NCBI RefSeq assembly: GCF_900129755.1
Contig: NZ_FQWT01000001.1
Coordinates: 496,001 to 560,000 of the forward strand
Source of the DNA: Chryseobacterium oranimense
GTDB lineage: Bacteria > Bacteroidota > Bacteroidia > Flavobacteriales > Weeksellaceae
Length of the DNA stretch: 64,000 bases
Direction: 5' to 3'
The notes under the pieces were generated by a model. That model had not been told where the DNA came from. It ran no database searches and worked only from the letters and a program-made list of their open reading frames with translations. Within the stretch, counting starts at the first letter, position 1, and every line of letters begins with the position of its first letter. The translations under genes were made by a program, and so were the position numbers. Shown in pieces: positions 8,802-17,044 of this stretch.

Positions 8802-8826
8802 TCAAAGGCCTCCTGAGGAAGCCTTC
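8802..8826 (-). terminator. Terminator after pilin copy 5
   Basis: On the minus strand the sequence folds as AAGGCTTCC-TCA-GGAGGCCTT with two internal mismatches, then TGATTTT. It sits 43 bp past the stop codon of the gene at 8869-9414. Confidence 0.5.
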
Positions 8827-8868
8827 GAAACACCAAATCACAAAATATTAATATGAAAAATAATTAAC

Positions 8869-9414
8869 TTATAAAGCTGTTGCAGTATAAGTTACCGTTT
8901 GCGTATAAGTTCCGGCCGGTTTACCTAAAATATCAGAAGATGAAGATTTTGCAGCTGGAATAGTGTAGTCCAGATTCAGTGTTAATGCACTTCCAAGAGG
9001 AGCATTTGTAACTAAATTCTGATCCGTTGCAGATAAAACTACAGCATTTTTAGTTCCGCCCATTGTCCCGGCAGCTGTAGCTGCTTTGATAGTCAAAACA
9101 TTGACAGGGATCAGGTTCGTTCCATTCATGAAATTAGCACCTCCTGCTTTTACTTTAACATTAAAGTTCTTCGTTGAAGTAACCTTCAGAGAATTGGCTT
9201 TAGTAATCGTCTGATCAGAGTTATAGTCTGCTGCAGTAACATAGTTGAAATCAACCGTATTACCAATTGCAGTACTTCCTGCGTCGATAGAGATTACATC
9301 GTTAAGGGTAATGTTTACCGTTGTGGTTGCGGTAGTATTTTGAGCTTGAACATTGTTAGTCCCTAATATGATTGCTCCAAAAGTTAAGGCTGAGATTACG
9401 ATTTGTTTTTTCAT
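8869..9414 (-). CDS. Pilin-like fibre subunit, copy 5
   Basis: A 181-aa exported subunit that differs from copy 1 at two residues (Lys2 for Thr2, Lys89 for Asn89). The DNA of the two genes is also almost the same, including silent sites, so the pair has been copied or converted recently. It has the signal peptide to VQAQ, Thr-rich N-terminal strand, single beta domain and TATAL end. It is a one-gene unit: a full promoter cassette upstream and a hairpin terminator downstream. Confidence 0.6.
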   Translation of the reverse strand: MKKQIVISALTFGAIILGTNNVQAQNTTATTTVNITLNDVISIDAGSTAIGNTVDFNYVTAADYNSDQTITKANSLKVTSTKNFNVKVKAGGANFMNGTNLIPVNVLTIKAATAAGTMGGTKNAVVLSATDQNLVTNAPLGSALTLNLDYTIPAAKSSSSDILGKPAGTYTQTVTYTATAL

Positions 9415-9465
9415 GATAATAATATTTAATTTTATTTTTATTTAATTGTTCTCTTTTGTATACTG

Positions 9466-9534
9466 CAAATTTACAGTGACGATAAAAGTTTCTTTGTAGT
9501 GGAAAATGGAAGTTCATGTAGTAAAATCACTACA
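9466..9534 (-). promoter_or_regulatory. Promoter cassette of pilin copy 5
   Basis: TAAATTTG on the minus strand at 9466-9473, 52 bp before the start at 9414, with TGTAGT half-sites 21 bp apart and the inverted repeat GTAGTAAAATCACTAC at 9518-9533. It is nearly identical to the cassettes at 7090 and 8458. Confidence 0.5.
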
Positions 9535-9553
9535 CGGTTTATTTATATGCTCA

Positions 9554-9600
9554 AAAAGCAAAGCCCCCAATACTTTGAAAGTATTGGGGGCTTTGCTTTT
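9554..9600 (-). terminator. Strong terminator after pilin copy 6
   Basis: A perfect 23-bp inverted repeat centred at 9577 (core GCCCCCAATACTTT with its complement) whose arms start and end in A/T runs, so it could stop transcription from both sides. It lies 18 bp past the stop codon of the gene at 9618. Confidence 0.75.
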
Positions 9601-9617
9601 TAAAATTGGGTATTTAC

Positions 9618-10160
9618 TTACAATGCAGTGGCAGTATAAGTTACTTTTTGTGTGTAAGTTCCCTGGGGTTTTCCAAGAAGTACTTTGGATGCATTTTCCG
9701 CCGAAATGGAATAGGCAATATTTAAAGACTGCTTGGTCCCTAAACTTGCATTACTCACCAGCACCTGATCAGTTGTAGATAAAGTGACCTCATTCAGGTT
9801 CCCCGCCAAACTTCCGCCCGGTATTGCTTTTACCTGTAATATATCTACAGGAATTACGTTTGCGCCACTTACAAAATGGGTCCCTTCAGATTTTACTTTT
9901 ACATCAAAATTTTTGGAGGAAATAATGATTAAGCTATTGGGAACTGTTACATTTTTAGATGAATTATAATCATTTGTGCTCCCATAATTAAAATCTACAG
10001 TGCCTTCCGAAGCAACGGAGCCAATATCCATTGCAATAACATCCGATAAAATAATATTTACTGATGTACTCACCTGGTCTGAATTTTGTGCCATAACCTG
10101 TTCGGTTCCTAAGGCGGTTGCTCCCAGAGAAAGCGCAGCGATAAAGAGTTGTTTTTTCAT
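9618..10160 (-). CDS. Pilin-like fibre subunit, copy 6 (most divergent)
   Basis: A 180-aa exported subunit when started at the ATG at 10160; the longer open frame to 10196 only adds a non-signal leader before MKKQLFIAALSLG. It keeps the family pattern (VNIILSDVIAMDIGSVASEGTVDFNYGSTNDYNSSK; SKNFDVKV; VLLGKPQGTYTQKVTYTATAL) but differs over most of its length from the other copies. It is the outermost gene of the array, with a different upstream region, and may be a minor or initiating subunit. The separate terminator makes it an independent unit. Confidence 0.6.
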   Translation of the reverse strand: MKKQLFIAALSLGATALGTEQVMAQNSDQVSTSVNIILSDVIAMDIGSVASEGTVDFNYGSTNDYNSSKNVTVPNSLIIISSKNFDVKVKSEGTHFVSGANVIPVDILQVKAIPGGSLAGNLNEVTLSTTDQVLVSNASLGTKQSLNIAYSISAENASKVLLGKPQGTYTQKVTYTATAL

Positions 10161-10200
10161 GATTAATAAATTTAGTGGTGTATATAATATTGTCATTCAG

Positions 10201-10810
10201 AACTAATTATAAATCTAATAACATTAAATGACATTACCAAAACTTTTCTTATCAATAATTAAGCATTATCATAATAAAATTTACAAATATTTAAATATGT
10301 TAGAGAAAAATACAACTTAAACACTAAAATATTATCTATCTTCTAATAAATAATTTACAGAAAAACAAAATGGACACTCTATCTATGAACAATGTTCTTA
10401 CAATGAACAAATCAGAATATTGAAATTCAAATGTTCTATTATATCACCATTGTTTCACAACAATTATGATGAAACCTTAAGTATTTTATTTGAAGAATTA
10501 AAATTTATATTTCTATTTTTTCTCTGCTCTGACTTTAAGATTCTTTAGCCAGATTTGTAGTGAACTTTCCAAACCTTTTTGAAATGTACTCCTAAATAGG
10601 GATACTAACCATCCTTCCATACTTTCTTCAACTTTCACTGAGCAAAAATTGTAAGAAAACGAAGACAGTCGTCAAGTACTGGGTGAAAAATAAGTCAAAA
10701 AAATGTCAATCAGCTGTTTATATGGTAGCTAACTGTCATATGATTATGGAAGGCATGAACAAAATTTGTACTTTTAACCCATCCGTTATATGGTAAAGAA
10801 ATTGTAAAAG
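10201..10810. other. Long AT-rich intergenic region between divergent genes
   Basis: No coding signal. A near-match to a -7 box for pilin copy 6 (TAGATTTA on the minus strand, 10210-10217) is present. Further inside are short palindromes: GAACAATGTTC near 10387 and GTTTCA...TGAAAC across about 10453-10476. The word TTATATGG occurs twice before the AraC gene (about 10719 and 10787). The length and symmetry suggest regulatory sites for the AraC gene and perhaps the fibre genes, but none can be assigned. Confidence 0.35.
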
Positions 10811-11680
10811 ATGGCATCGATACCCCCAATTAAAACCTATCATTTTCTGCCCTTTAAATATGGTTCAGAGCTATTATTGGATCTTGGCCGTATTGAAACT
10901 CTGAAAAATTATGTATTAGACAGCACATTGCATCAGCTTAGTTTTTACGAAATTATTTTCATCAGAGAAGGATCCGGAACATTGGCTTTGGATGAGAATA
11001 AAGTGCCAATTCACCCGCGAACCATAATTTTTACCAGTCCCGGACAGGTTCGCCGATGGGAAATTGAGGAAGAGGTAAAAGGCTACACGCTGTTTTTTGA
11101 AAAAGACTTTCTCCATCTTTTTTTTTCAGATGAGTTTTTTCTGTATCGGTTTCAGTACTTTCATCAGTATTCACATCCCGCTGAAATGCAGATTGATGAA
11201 ACATCATTCGGAAAATGCCTGCAACTTTTACAGGAAATAGAACAGGAGTTCGGACAGATCCAGAATGACAGCAATCATATGATCAGGTCACTTCTATATC
11301 AGCTTCTTATCATACTCAACCGTTATTATGCCGGTGTTTACCATGTCCCAGGCGACACCTATGTACATGCAGATTTCTATAGATTCAGGTCACTGCTGGA
11401 AAAAAGATTCTTACAGGACCAGACTGTTGAGGCCTACACCAGAATGCTAAACATAAGCCCCGGATTCCTCAATAAGATATGCAGGCAGTTCAGCGGATTG
11501 TCAGCACAACAAATGATTCATCACAAGCTGGTTTCGGAAATAAAGAAACAGTTGCACCAGAATAAATCCGCAAAAGAGATTTGCTATGAGTTGGGATTCT
11601 CTGATCCATCCAATTTCAATCGTTTCTTCAAAAAATTTGCTAATGTCACGCCCCAGCAATACCGAAAGAGCATAAAATGA
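10811..11680 (+). CDS. AraC-family transcriptional regulator
   Basis: A 289-aa regulator. Residues about 30-150 form a cupin-like N-terminal domain with the usual pattern (YEIIFIREGSGTLALDENKVPIHPRTIIFTSPGQVRRWEI). Residues about 190-289 are a double helix-turn-helix ending in the AraC signature (ICYELGFSDPSNFNRFFKKFANVTPQQYRK). It lies beside the outermost pilin gene, divergently, and 66 bp before the secreted beta-helix gene in the same direction, so it may control either. The ligand cannot be deduced. Confidence 0.9.
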   Translation: MASIPPIKTYHFLPFKYGSELLLDLGRIETLKNYVLDSTLHQLSFYEIIFIREGSGTLALDENKVPIHPRTIIFTSPGQVRRWEIEEEVKGYTLFFEKDFLHLFFSDEFFLYRFQYFHQYSHPAEMQIDETSFGKCLQLLQEIEQEFGQIQNDSNHMIRSLLYQLLIILNRYYAGVYHVPGDTYVHADFYRFRSLLEKRFLQDQTVEAYTRMLNISPGFLNKICRQFSGLSAQQMIHHKLVSEIKKQLHQNKSAKEICYELGFSDPSNFNRFFKKFANVTPQQYRKSIK

Positions 11681-11746
11681 CAACTTTAAAGATAAAATGA
11701 CCTTTTTGCAGGCGATGAATGTTTCTAATTTTACAAAAAAAAGAAA

Positions 11747-12799
11747 ATGATAAAATCTGCAACACTTGGTCTTTTATTCTGCCTGATGAACCTGTTTTGG
11801 ATAAAAGCAGAGCAATTATATGTTAACCCCCGGACCGGCAATGACATCAATTCCGGAACAAAGATCCAGCCGTTAAAGAACCTTTCGGAGGCGGCTAGAC
11901 GCGTCAACCTAAACAAAGAGAAGGGAGAGACAACGATCATCCTTTCAGAAGGTATTCATATTTTAACTCAAACCGTACTATTTAACAACGATAAGTACAG
12001 TTTTACCAATCGTCTTGTCATTCGCGCCGAAATTATGCCGGATGATGCAGACTGGGCACCCAATAAAATGCCGGTCGTAATAACAGCTGCACCCCTTGAG
12101 CCCGGCATAGGAGGAGAAGAAGCTAAAGGTATACAACCCGAGGTTAGCCACGTCACCATTGAAGGCCTGCGGTTTACAGGCAGTCCCGATTATACTTATC
12201 TCGACAGTAATAATTTACGTCGCTCCTACCCCATATGGCGTGACGGAAAAAACCTGGATGACCTTCTGGTAACCCAATGTCTGTTTGCCGGAAATGTGGA
12301 TGTATTGCCATTACATGTTGGTGTCATAGCAAATGGCTATGGTCTGGTTATCGATCATTGTGTTTTTTTCAACTGTAAAATTCCTGTTGTCTTCTGGAAA
12401 AATGATGGAAAGAAAGGCAGCCGCAGTGTCATGAGACATTCTTTGGTCTATGGCGGCTATTTCTGCGGAGTGTGGACCACACAGGGTACTAATGGAGATG
12501 ATTTCGATTTTCATCATAACATCATAGCCAATACCAGTACCATATGGATAAGGGAAAAAGGAAGTACACGAAAGTATAAGGCTTCTGACTGCATTTTTGT
12601 CAATTATAATAAGCTGGCAGGCTATGGAAGCGGTCCGTTAAGTGACAGTGATGCCACCTCAACAGATTTTCTGGAAATGAAAAACGTACAAACCACAGGA
12701 AATGTTATCATTGAAAAAGATCAGAGTAAACGCAATTACCTGCAATTGGCAGAAGGTTCGGAAGGTTCAAAATTAAATGCGGGACTTTTTAAAAAATGA
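11747..12799 (+). CDS. Secreted right-handed beta-helix protein
   Basis: A 350-aa protein with a signal peptide (about residues 1-20). The start of the mature part, LYVNPRTGNDINSGTKIQPLKNLSEAARRV, is the common opening of secreted parallel beta-helix proteins (DUF1565/pectate-lyase-like). Repeated short strands follow (VTIEGLRFTG; LVTQCLFAGN; LVIDHCVFFNCK; FDFHHNIIANTST). No catalytic site could be assigned. It is followed after 42 bp by another secreted protein gene and is likely co-transcribed with it. A role in binding or cutting polysaccharide is inferred from the fold only. Confidence 0.65.
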   Translation: MIKSATLGLLFCLMNLFWIKAEQLYVNPRTGNDINSGTKIQPLKNLSEAARRVNLNKEKGETTIILSEGIHILTQTVLFNNDKYSFTNRLVIRAEIMPDDADWAPNKMPVVITAAPLEPGIGGEEAKGIQPEVSHVTIEGLRFTGSPDYTYLDSNNLRRSYPIWRDGKNLDDLLVTQCLFAGNVDVLPLHVGVIANGYGLVIDHCVFFNCKIPVVFWKNDGKKGSRSVMRHSLVYGGYFCGVWTTQGTNGDDFDFHHNIIANTSTIWIREKGSTRKYKASDCIFVNYNKLAGYGSGPLSDSDATSTDFLEMKNVQTTGNVIIEKDQSKRNYLQLAEGSEGSKLNAGLFKK

Positions 12800-12841
12800 G
12801 CTCTGTAAATACAGATCATAAACCTATGGCTATTAAATAAT

Positions 12842-13516
12842 ATGAAAAATATAAGAATAATTTTGTTGCTTTTTCTTTTTGCCGTAGAAAGTATATACAG
12901 CCAAAGAATAAATTTAGACAAACACCACCTTATACCCAATAACGTTTATATGGAAATCAATAATTTGAAGGGTAAAAATATTGTTAGGGTCATAAAAGAC
13001 TCTACTGTGAAACAAGCTGACGAACCTACGTTTGTACGGGTAAAGAACACTAATTTTAAAAATGGCATTATAGAGATAGAAGTTCTAAGCAGGCTTCTCC
13101 CCACGGCTTCTCCTACGGACCGTGGATTTATCGGATTGGCATTCAGAATCAACGACACGAATTCCAGATTTGAATCCATTTATATACGTCCGGCGAATGG
13201 CAGAGCTGAAGATCAGGTAAGACGCAATCACTCCATTCAATACTTCTCTTTTCCAGATTATAAATATGAGCGTCTAAGAAAAGAGAATCCCGAGAAGTAT
13301 GAGTCATATGCCGATATGGGTTTGAATGAATGGATAAAGATGAAAATTGAAGTAGAAGGCAGCCAGGCAAGACTTTTTTTAAACAAAGACAAACATCCTT
13401 CGCTTATTGTGAATGATCTCAAGCAAGGAGCAGATGGATCTGGAGCTGTAGGTTTATTTGTTGATGTAGGCACAGATGGCTATTTCCGCAATCTGAAAAT
13501 TACCTCATCAAATTGA
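12842..13516 (+). CDS. Secreted LamG/DUF1080-like beta-sandwich protein
   Basis: A 224-aa protein with a signal peptide ending IYSQ. The mature part has a concanavalin-like pattern: FKNGIIEIEVLSR, GFIGLAFRIND, FESIYIRPANG, WIKMKIEVEGSQARLFLNK, GAVGLFVDVGTDGYFRNLKI. That order is typical for LamG-like or 3-keto-disaccharide hydrolase (DUF1080) domains. It is the second gene of a two-gene unit with the beta-helix protein, which suggests carbohydrate binding or turnover outside the cell. Catalytic residues were not identified. Confidence 0.6.
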   Translation: MKNIRIILLLFLFAVESIYSQRINLDKHHLIPNNVYMEINNLKGKNIVRVIKDSTVKQADEPTFVRVKNTNFKNGIIEIEVLSRLLPTASPTDRGFIGLAFRINDTNSRFESIYIRPANGRAEDQVRRNHSIQYFSFPDYKYERLRKENPEKYESYADMGLNEWIKMKIEVEGSQARLFLNKDKHPSLIVNDLKQGADGSGAVGLFVDVGTDGYFRNLKITSSN

Positions 13517-13650
13517 TACAAAAGATGAAAAGGCTTTGTAAGCGTAATCAACATCAGTGCTCTTATCCGAATCAAATTGGCTAGGGCGGTAAGTCAATTG
13601 ATAACGAAAGGTTCACTAAAACTGTATCATCGAACTATGAAATCCCACTT

Positions 13651-14814
13651 CTACTCCGAATTCCTGTCCAAATGTCCAAGCCATCTCAGTGGTGAATACA
13701 TGTCCCCGATACAGAGCTTTAAGATCTCTGCATTGTTTTTTTCAAAGTTCTCACTGTTGCTGAGGATAATGACGGCTGTTCCATTTTCAGGAAATGCCAC
13801 AGCATAATTCTGGTTAGCTTCACCGTGCCCGGTATGGAAGAAAGCTCTTCCAAAAGGCGAATCGAAGAGCCCTATTCCTAATCCCCACGCAAGATGAATC
13901 GCATCATTCTCAGTGGTGATACTATCTTTCAAAGGGCCGAATCCCCTCCTGCTCTTTACCATGATCTGTGGCTTCAGCATCTCAAGATAAGCTTTACGGG
14001 ATAAGCCTTTCTTTTTCATCAGGTTGATCGTAAAATTCGCATAATCATTTGCAGTGGTAGACATTGAACCAGCTGCCCTGCTGCTTTCCCTTCTTTCCGA
14101 ACCGTATTTCTTCCCATCTTTGAAATAAGCATTGGAGAAATTGTCTTCAAACCTATTTTCCCAAATCATGCTTGTATGTCGCATCTGCAATGGTCCGAAA
14201 ACTTCTTCCCTTGCAATATCTTCAAGTTTCCTTCCCGTATATTCCTCTATCATAAATCCCAACAGGTTAATCCCTTCATTGGAGTAATAGAACTTTTCGC
14301 CCGGCTTAGCGATAAGGTTAACTTTATTGCCGTACAAATGCCGGAGAACCGGAAGCCCGGAACTATGGCTCAAGAGCATTCTGGGGGTGATCAGATTGAA
14401 GGATTCAGATTCTTCTGCCAGGTCTTTCCATTTTGCATAGTCTCCTATCGGCTTTTTCAGATATTTGTAAACAGGCTGGTCGAGGCTGAATATTCCTTTA
14501 TCTACCAGGCGCATAAAGATATAAGCAGCAACAGGCTTGGTTAGTGAGGCTGCGTACATTACTGTACTGTCATTAAGCTTCTTACTGTTTTCAATATCCT
14601 TATAGCCGAAGCTTGATAAATAGATCACTTTATTATGGTTGATAATAGCTATCTGCAAACCGGCAATCTTAGCACTATCGACCAATCGCGACAACCGTTG
14701 TTGCAGAACATGAGAATCGATTGTTTTTCCGTTAAGGTGTCTAATCTTGATATTTTTTTGAGCAATTAAAGGTAATATCCAGATTAAGAATAAAAGAGTG
14801 AAGAATTTTTTCAT
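13651..14814 (-). CDS. Serine hydrolase, beta-lactamase/DD-peptidase (class C) fold, secreted
   Basis: A 387-aa protein from the ATG at 14814; the upstream ATG at 14832 would put six residues before the signal peptide. The signal peptide ends LIAQ. The three class C motifs are present: S90-LT-K93, Y177-S-N179, and an H-T-G-H segment near the C-terminus in place of KTG. Such proteins act on D-amino acid peptides or esters. The gene is single and convergent with the LamG-like gene. Confidence 0.8.
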   Translation of the reverse strand: MKKFFTLLFLIWILPLIAQKNIKIRHLNGKTIDSHVLQQRLSRLVDSAKIAGLQIAIINHNKVIYLSSFGYKDIENSKKLNDSTVMYAASLTKPVAAYIFMRLVDKGIFSLDQPVYKYLKKPIGDYAKWKDLAEESESFNLITPRMLLSHSSGLPVLRHLYGNKVNLIAKPGEKFYYSNEGINLLGFMIEEYTGRKLEDIAREEVFGPLQMRHTSMIWENRFEDNFSNAYFKDGKKYGSERRESSRAAGSMSTTANDYANFTINLMKKKGLSRKAYLEMLKPQIMVKSRRGFGPLKDSITTENDAIHLAWGLGIGLFDSPFGRAFFHTGHGEANQNYAVAFPENGTAVIILSNSENFEKNNAEILKLCIGDMYSPLRWLGHLDRNSE

Positions 14815-14919
14815 GAGGAAAAGATTTATCACAAATTTAGCAGCAAATCACGGTAATTTATTACGACTCTTTCACGACAGGTTAACGTCATTTGGCTCTG
14901 GAAGAGACTTTCAGGGAGT

Positions 14920-15471
14920 TCATTTCAAAAACAGATAGGTAAAAGGATAGAAGCTGTCTTTTTTGTTGATGCTCCTGAAAATATTTATTATACACATGAC
15001 GAGTGTATAAAGATAGATGATCAGTACCAACGGAAATCCAACGTAAAATACAAAGATCATTAATAAAACCGCCGGTATAAAAAGTAGGGACATTGTGATC
15101 TGAAAATTAATGACTGATTTCCCTTCAAGGTCGTAAGCCTGGGATTCATCTTTTTTAAAAAACCAGAGAAGGCCGGGAAGAATAATGTTAAAAACAGGAA
15201 AAAAGAGCCCGATGAGGGCTAACATATGAAAACCCGGTTTTATTTTATCTCCGTTTTTGATTTCCGGAGATTCTGATAACGGTTTATTTATCGTGAGTTT
15301 TTCAGTGCCCACTTCAAGTGCGTCCGCAAGCATCTTTAGTGTCGAGGGATGTGCTTCCACTTTTCCGCTTTCGATGCGCTGTATCGTTCTTATACTCACC
15401 CCTGAAACGTCTGCAAGCTGCTGCTGGCTTAGTCCTTTTTTACGTCTGTAATCTGCTAATTTCGAATTCAT
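14920..15471 (-). CDS. XRE helix-turn-helix protein with DUF4870 membrane domain
   Basis: A 183-aa protein. Residues 1-55 are an XRE-type helix-turn-helix (RRKKGLSQQQLADVSGVSIRTIQRIESGKV). Residues about 75-183 hold three or four hydrophobic segments in the DUF4870 pattern (FFPVFNIILPGLLWFFKKDES...INFQITMSLLFIPAVLLMIFVFYVGFP). This makes it a membrane-tied DNA-binding protein. The fused architecture is common in Bacteroidota; the signal is unknown. An inverted repeat at 15533-15559 stands about 62 bp upstream of its start. Confidence 0.8.
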   Translation of the reverse strand: MNSKLADYRRKKGLSQQQLADVSGVSIRTIQRIESGKVEAHPSTLKMLADALEVGTEKLTINKPLSESPEIKNGDKIKPGFHMLALIGLFFPVFNIILPGLLWFFKKDESQAYDLEGKSVINFQITMSLLFIPAVLLMIFVFYVGFPLVLIIYLYTLVMCIINIFRSINKKDSFYPFTYLFLK

Positions 15472-15532
15472 GGTTTCACAAAAATATGTAAAAATATTGC
15501 TTATGAAAACAGCTAATCCAGTGCTAGTATAA

Positions 15533-15559
15533 CTTATAACTTATGACTGCCGTTATAAG
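15533..15559. promoter_or_regulatory. Inverted repeat upstream of XRE-DUF4870 gene
   Basis: CTTATAAC and GTTATAAG (8-bp perfect arms, 11-bp spacer). The position 62 bp before the start codon would suit an operator, possibly for the XRE protein itself. There is no T-run typical of a terminator. Confidence 0.3.
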
Positions 15560-15643
15560 ACCACTACATAAATGCTGACCAGGGAAGATTTTGGCATCGG
15601 GTTGTTGTAATGAGAAGTTTTTTCTCAATGATTGCGTATTATT

Positions 15644-16738
15644 TTATCTTACCAAATCCTGCATTCCGTAATAACTGATTGCTTTTTCTTTAAGCGGATT
15701 GGTACTCCATTCTTCCCATTCACCTGTGTATGGATTATATCCGCATTTTAAAGGTTTTGAAGTATCTAAACCTTCAGAATTAGTATGGGTTCTTTCTGTA
15801 TAAGCTCTGCAATCTGTACAGATGTACCGAAATTCACAATCTTTGCAAACCTCTATGCTGTCTTTGGTCAGGTTCCAGTATTTTTTGAAGTCAGGATGGG
15901 ATAATGCTTCGTCTAAGGCAGTATCTTTAATATTCCCAAAACTTTGAGGCATGGAAGGACAGTTCCTAATGTTCCCTTCGGAATCTATGGAAATTTTTTT
16001 GTGGAGACAGGAGTTGTGGCTGTTGGATAAAGTATAGGTTTCGAGATTAGAATTAAAATATTTTGAAGAAATCAATCCGCAGCTTTTTTTATTTATAATT
16101 TTATCTTCAACATAAATAATCATTCTGTTCAAATATTTATCATGTTTAGTTTCATTACATCCAAAATAAATCAATCTATAAATTTTATCATTTGAATTAA
16201 TAATATTCTTATTGATTAATCTGTTTTCTAATTTCATTTTATAAGGTAAAATTATTTCAATACCTTTTAAAGTTGTTGCAGATAGATTATTCAAGAAATT
16301 AAAAAACAGATTTAAATCAATTGCATCATAACATCTGATTTGTAATTGTTTTACTCTGTTTGTATCAATAAATTCTGCAATTTGAACTGAATTTTCAAGA
16401 AAAAAAGATTCTTTGTCTAAATCAATTATCATACTGGAAATCGATTCAGCAACCTTATAATTTAAATTTAAAGGAAGTAGTTCTTTTATGATCTGGGTAT
16501 CTATAAACCCGATTTCATTTACCAATAAAAAATTTAAATAATCTTTTAAATGTTTTTCATTTTCCTTTCCATAGCTTTCATAAATTTCTTCAATGGAAAA
16601 ATTTGGAAACTCTTCAGTAAGTAAAATATAGAGGGAATTTGGAATCAGGTAGTAATTATTTCTTTGCACATCACAAATTATACTTCTTGTATGCCCATAA
16701 TTTACCAAGCAACAAGCAAATCTATTAAAATAAGTCAT
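15644..16738 (-). CDS. Grasp-with-spasm SPASM-domain peptide maturase
   Basis: A 364-aa protein whose C-terminal 120 residues carry a SPASM-type cysteine set: C in NSCLHKK, C in IRNCPSMP, then VCKDCEFRYICTDCRAYTE and a last Cys in KCGYNP. The CxxxCxxC of a radical-SAM core is absent; the N-terminal 240 residues are Leu/Ile/Asn-rich with no known motif. This fits the family found in the three-gene grasp-with-spasm RiPP clusters. It lies downstream of the ATP-grasp gene and the 62-aa gene, in the same direction. The chemical step it performs is not known. Confidence 0.8.
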   Translation of the reverse strand: MTYFNRFACCLVNYGHTRSIICDVQRNNYYLIPNSLYILLTEEFPNFSIEEIYESYGKENEKHLKDYLNFLLVNEIGFIDTQIIKELLPLNLNYKVAESISSMIIDLDKESFFLENSVQIAEFIDTNRVKQLQIRCYDAIDLNLFFNFLNNLSATTLKGIEIILPYKMKLENRLINKNIINSNDKIYRLIYFGCNETKHDKYLNRMIIYVEDKIINKKSCGLISSKYFNSNLETYTLSNSHNSCLHKKISIDSEGNIRNCPSMPQSFGNIKDTALDEALSHPDFKKYWNLTKDSIEVCKDCEFRYICTDCRAYTERTHTNSEGLDTSKPLKCGYNPYTGEWEEWSTNPLKEKAISYYGMQDLVR

Positions 16739-16855
16739 TTTATATTATCGTCTAAAGGATAGGAGTTTAATTTGGAAACATATTCCAAATATTCTTTTCT
16801 AAAATTAATTTCTACACAAGAGGTTAGAAATCAAATAATAATATTATTTTCACAA

Positions 16856-17044
16856 TTAACTGATAATTTTAGATATAACTATTCTAGAGCCTTCAACAAC
16901 ATAACCTCTTGTTTGATATAAATCTGAATTGGAATACATCATTGCGGGAATATCACCCAATTTTTTATCTGATAATTCTTTTTGTATATTCCAGTAAGGA
17001 AGAGGAAGTTTTTTATTTTTAAACTTCGTTGTTATTTTCTTCAT
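16856..17044 (-). CDS. 62-aa protein overlapping the ATP-grasp gene
   Basis: A small basic protein (starts MKKITTKFKNKKLPLPYWNIQKELSDKK). Its start codon lies 26 bp inside the end of the ATP-grasp gene, which indicates translational coupling. No signal peptide, membrane segment or double-Gly cleavage site is seen, so it does not look like a second precursor. Its place between the two maturase genes suggests a helper role, for instance in leader binding. No family was recognised. Confidence 0.5.
   Translation of the reverse strand: MKKITTKFKNKKLPLPYWNIQKELSDKKLGDIPAMMYSNSDLYQTRGYVVEGSRIVISKIIS

Noticed and set aside
7037..10160. Type V (Mfa/FimA) pilins
   Set aside because: The subunits have signal peptides ending in AQ with no lipobox Cys and are half the usual length, and a chaperone and usher-like gene accompany them.
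10387..10476. Possible phase-variable inversion site beside the pilin array
   Set aside because: The inverted repeats here are only 6-11 bp and too close together; no recombinase gene is in the window.
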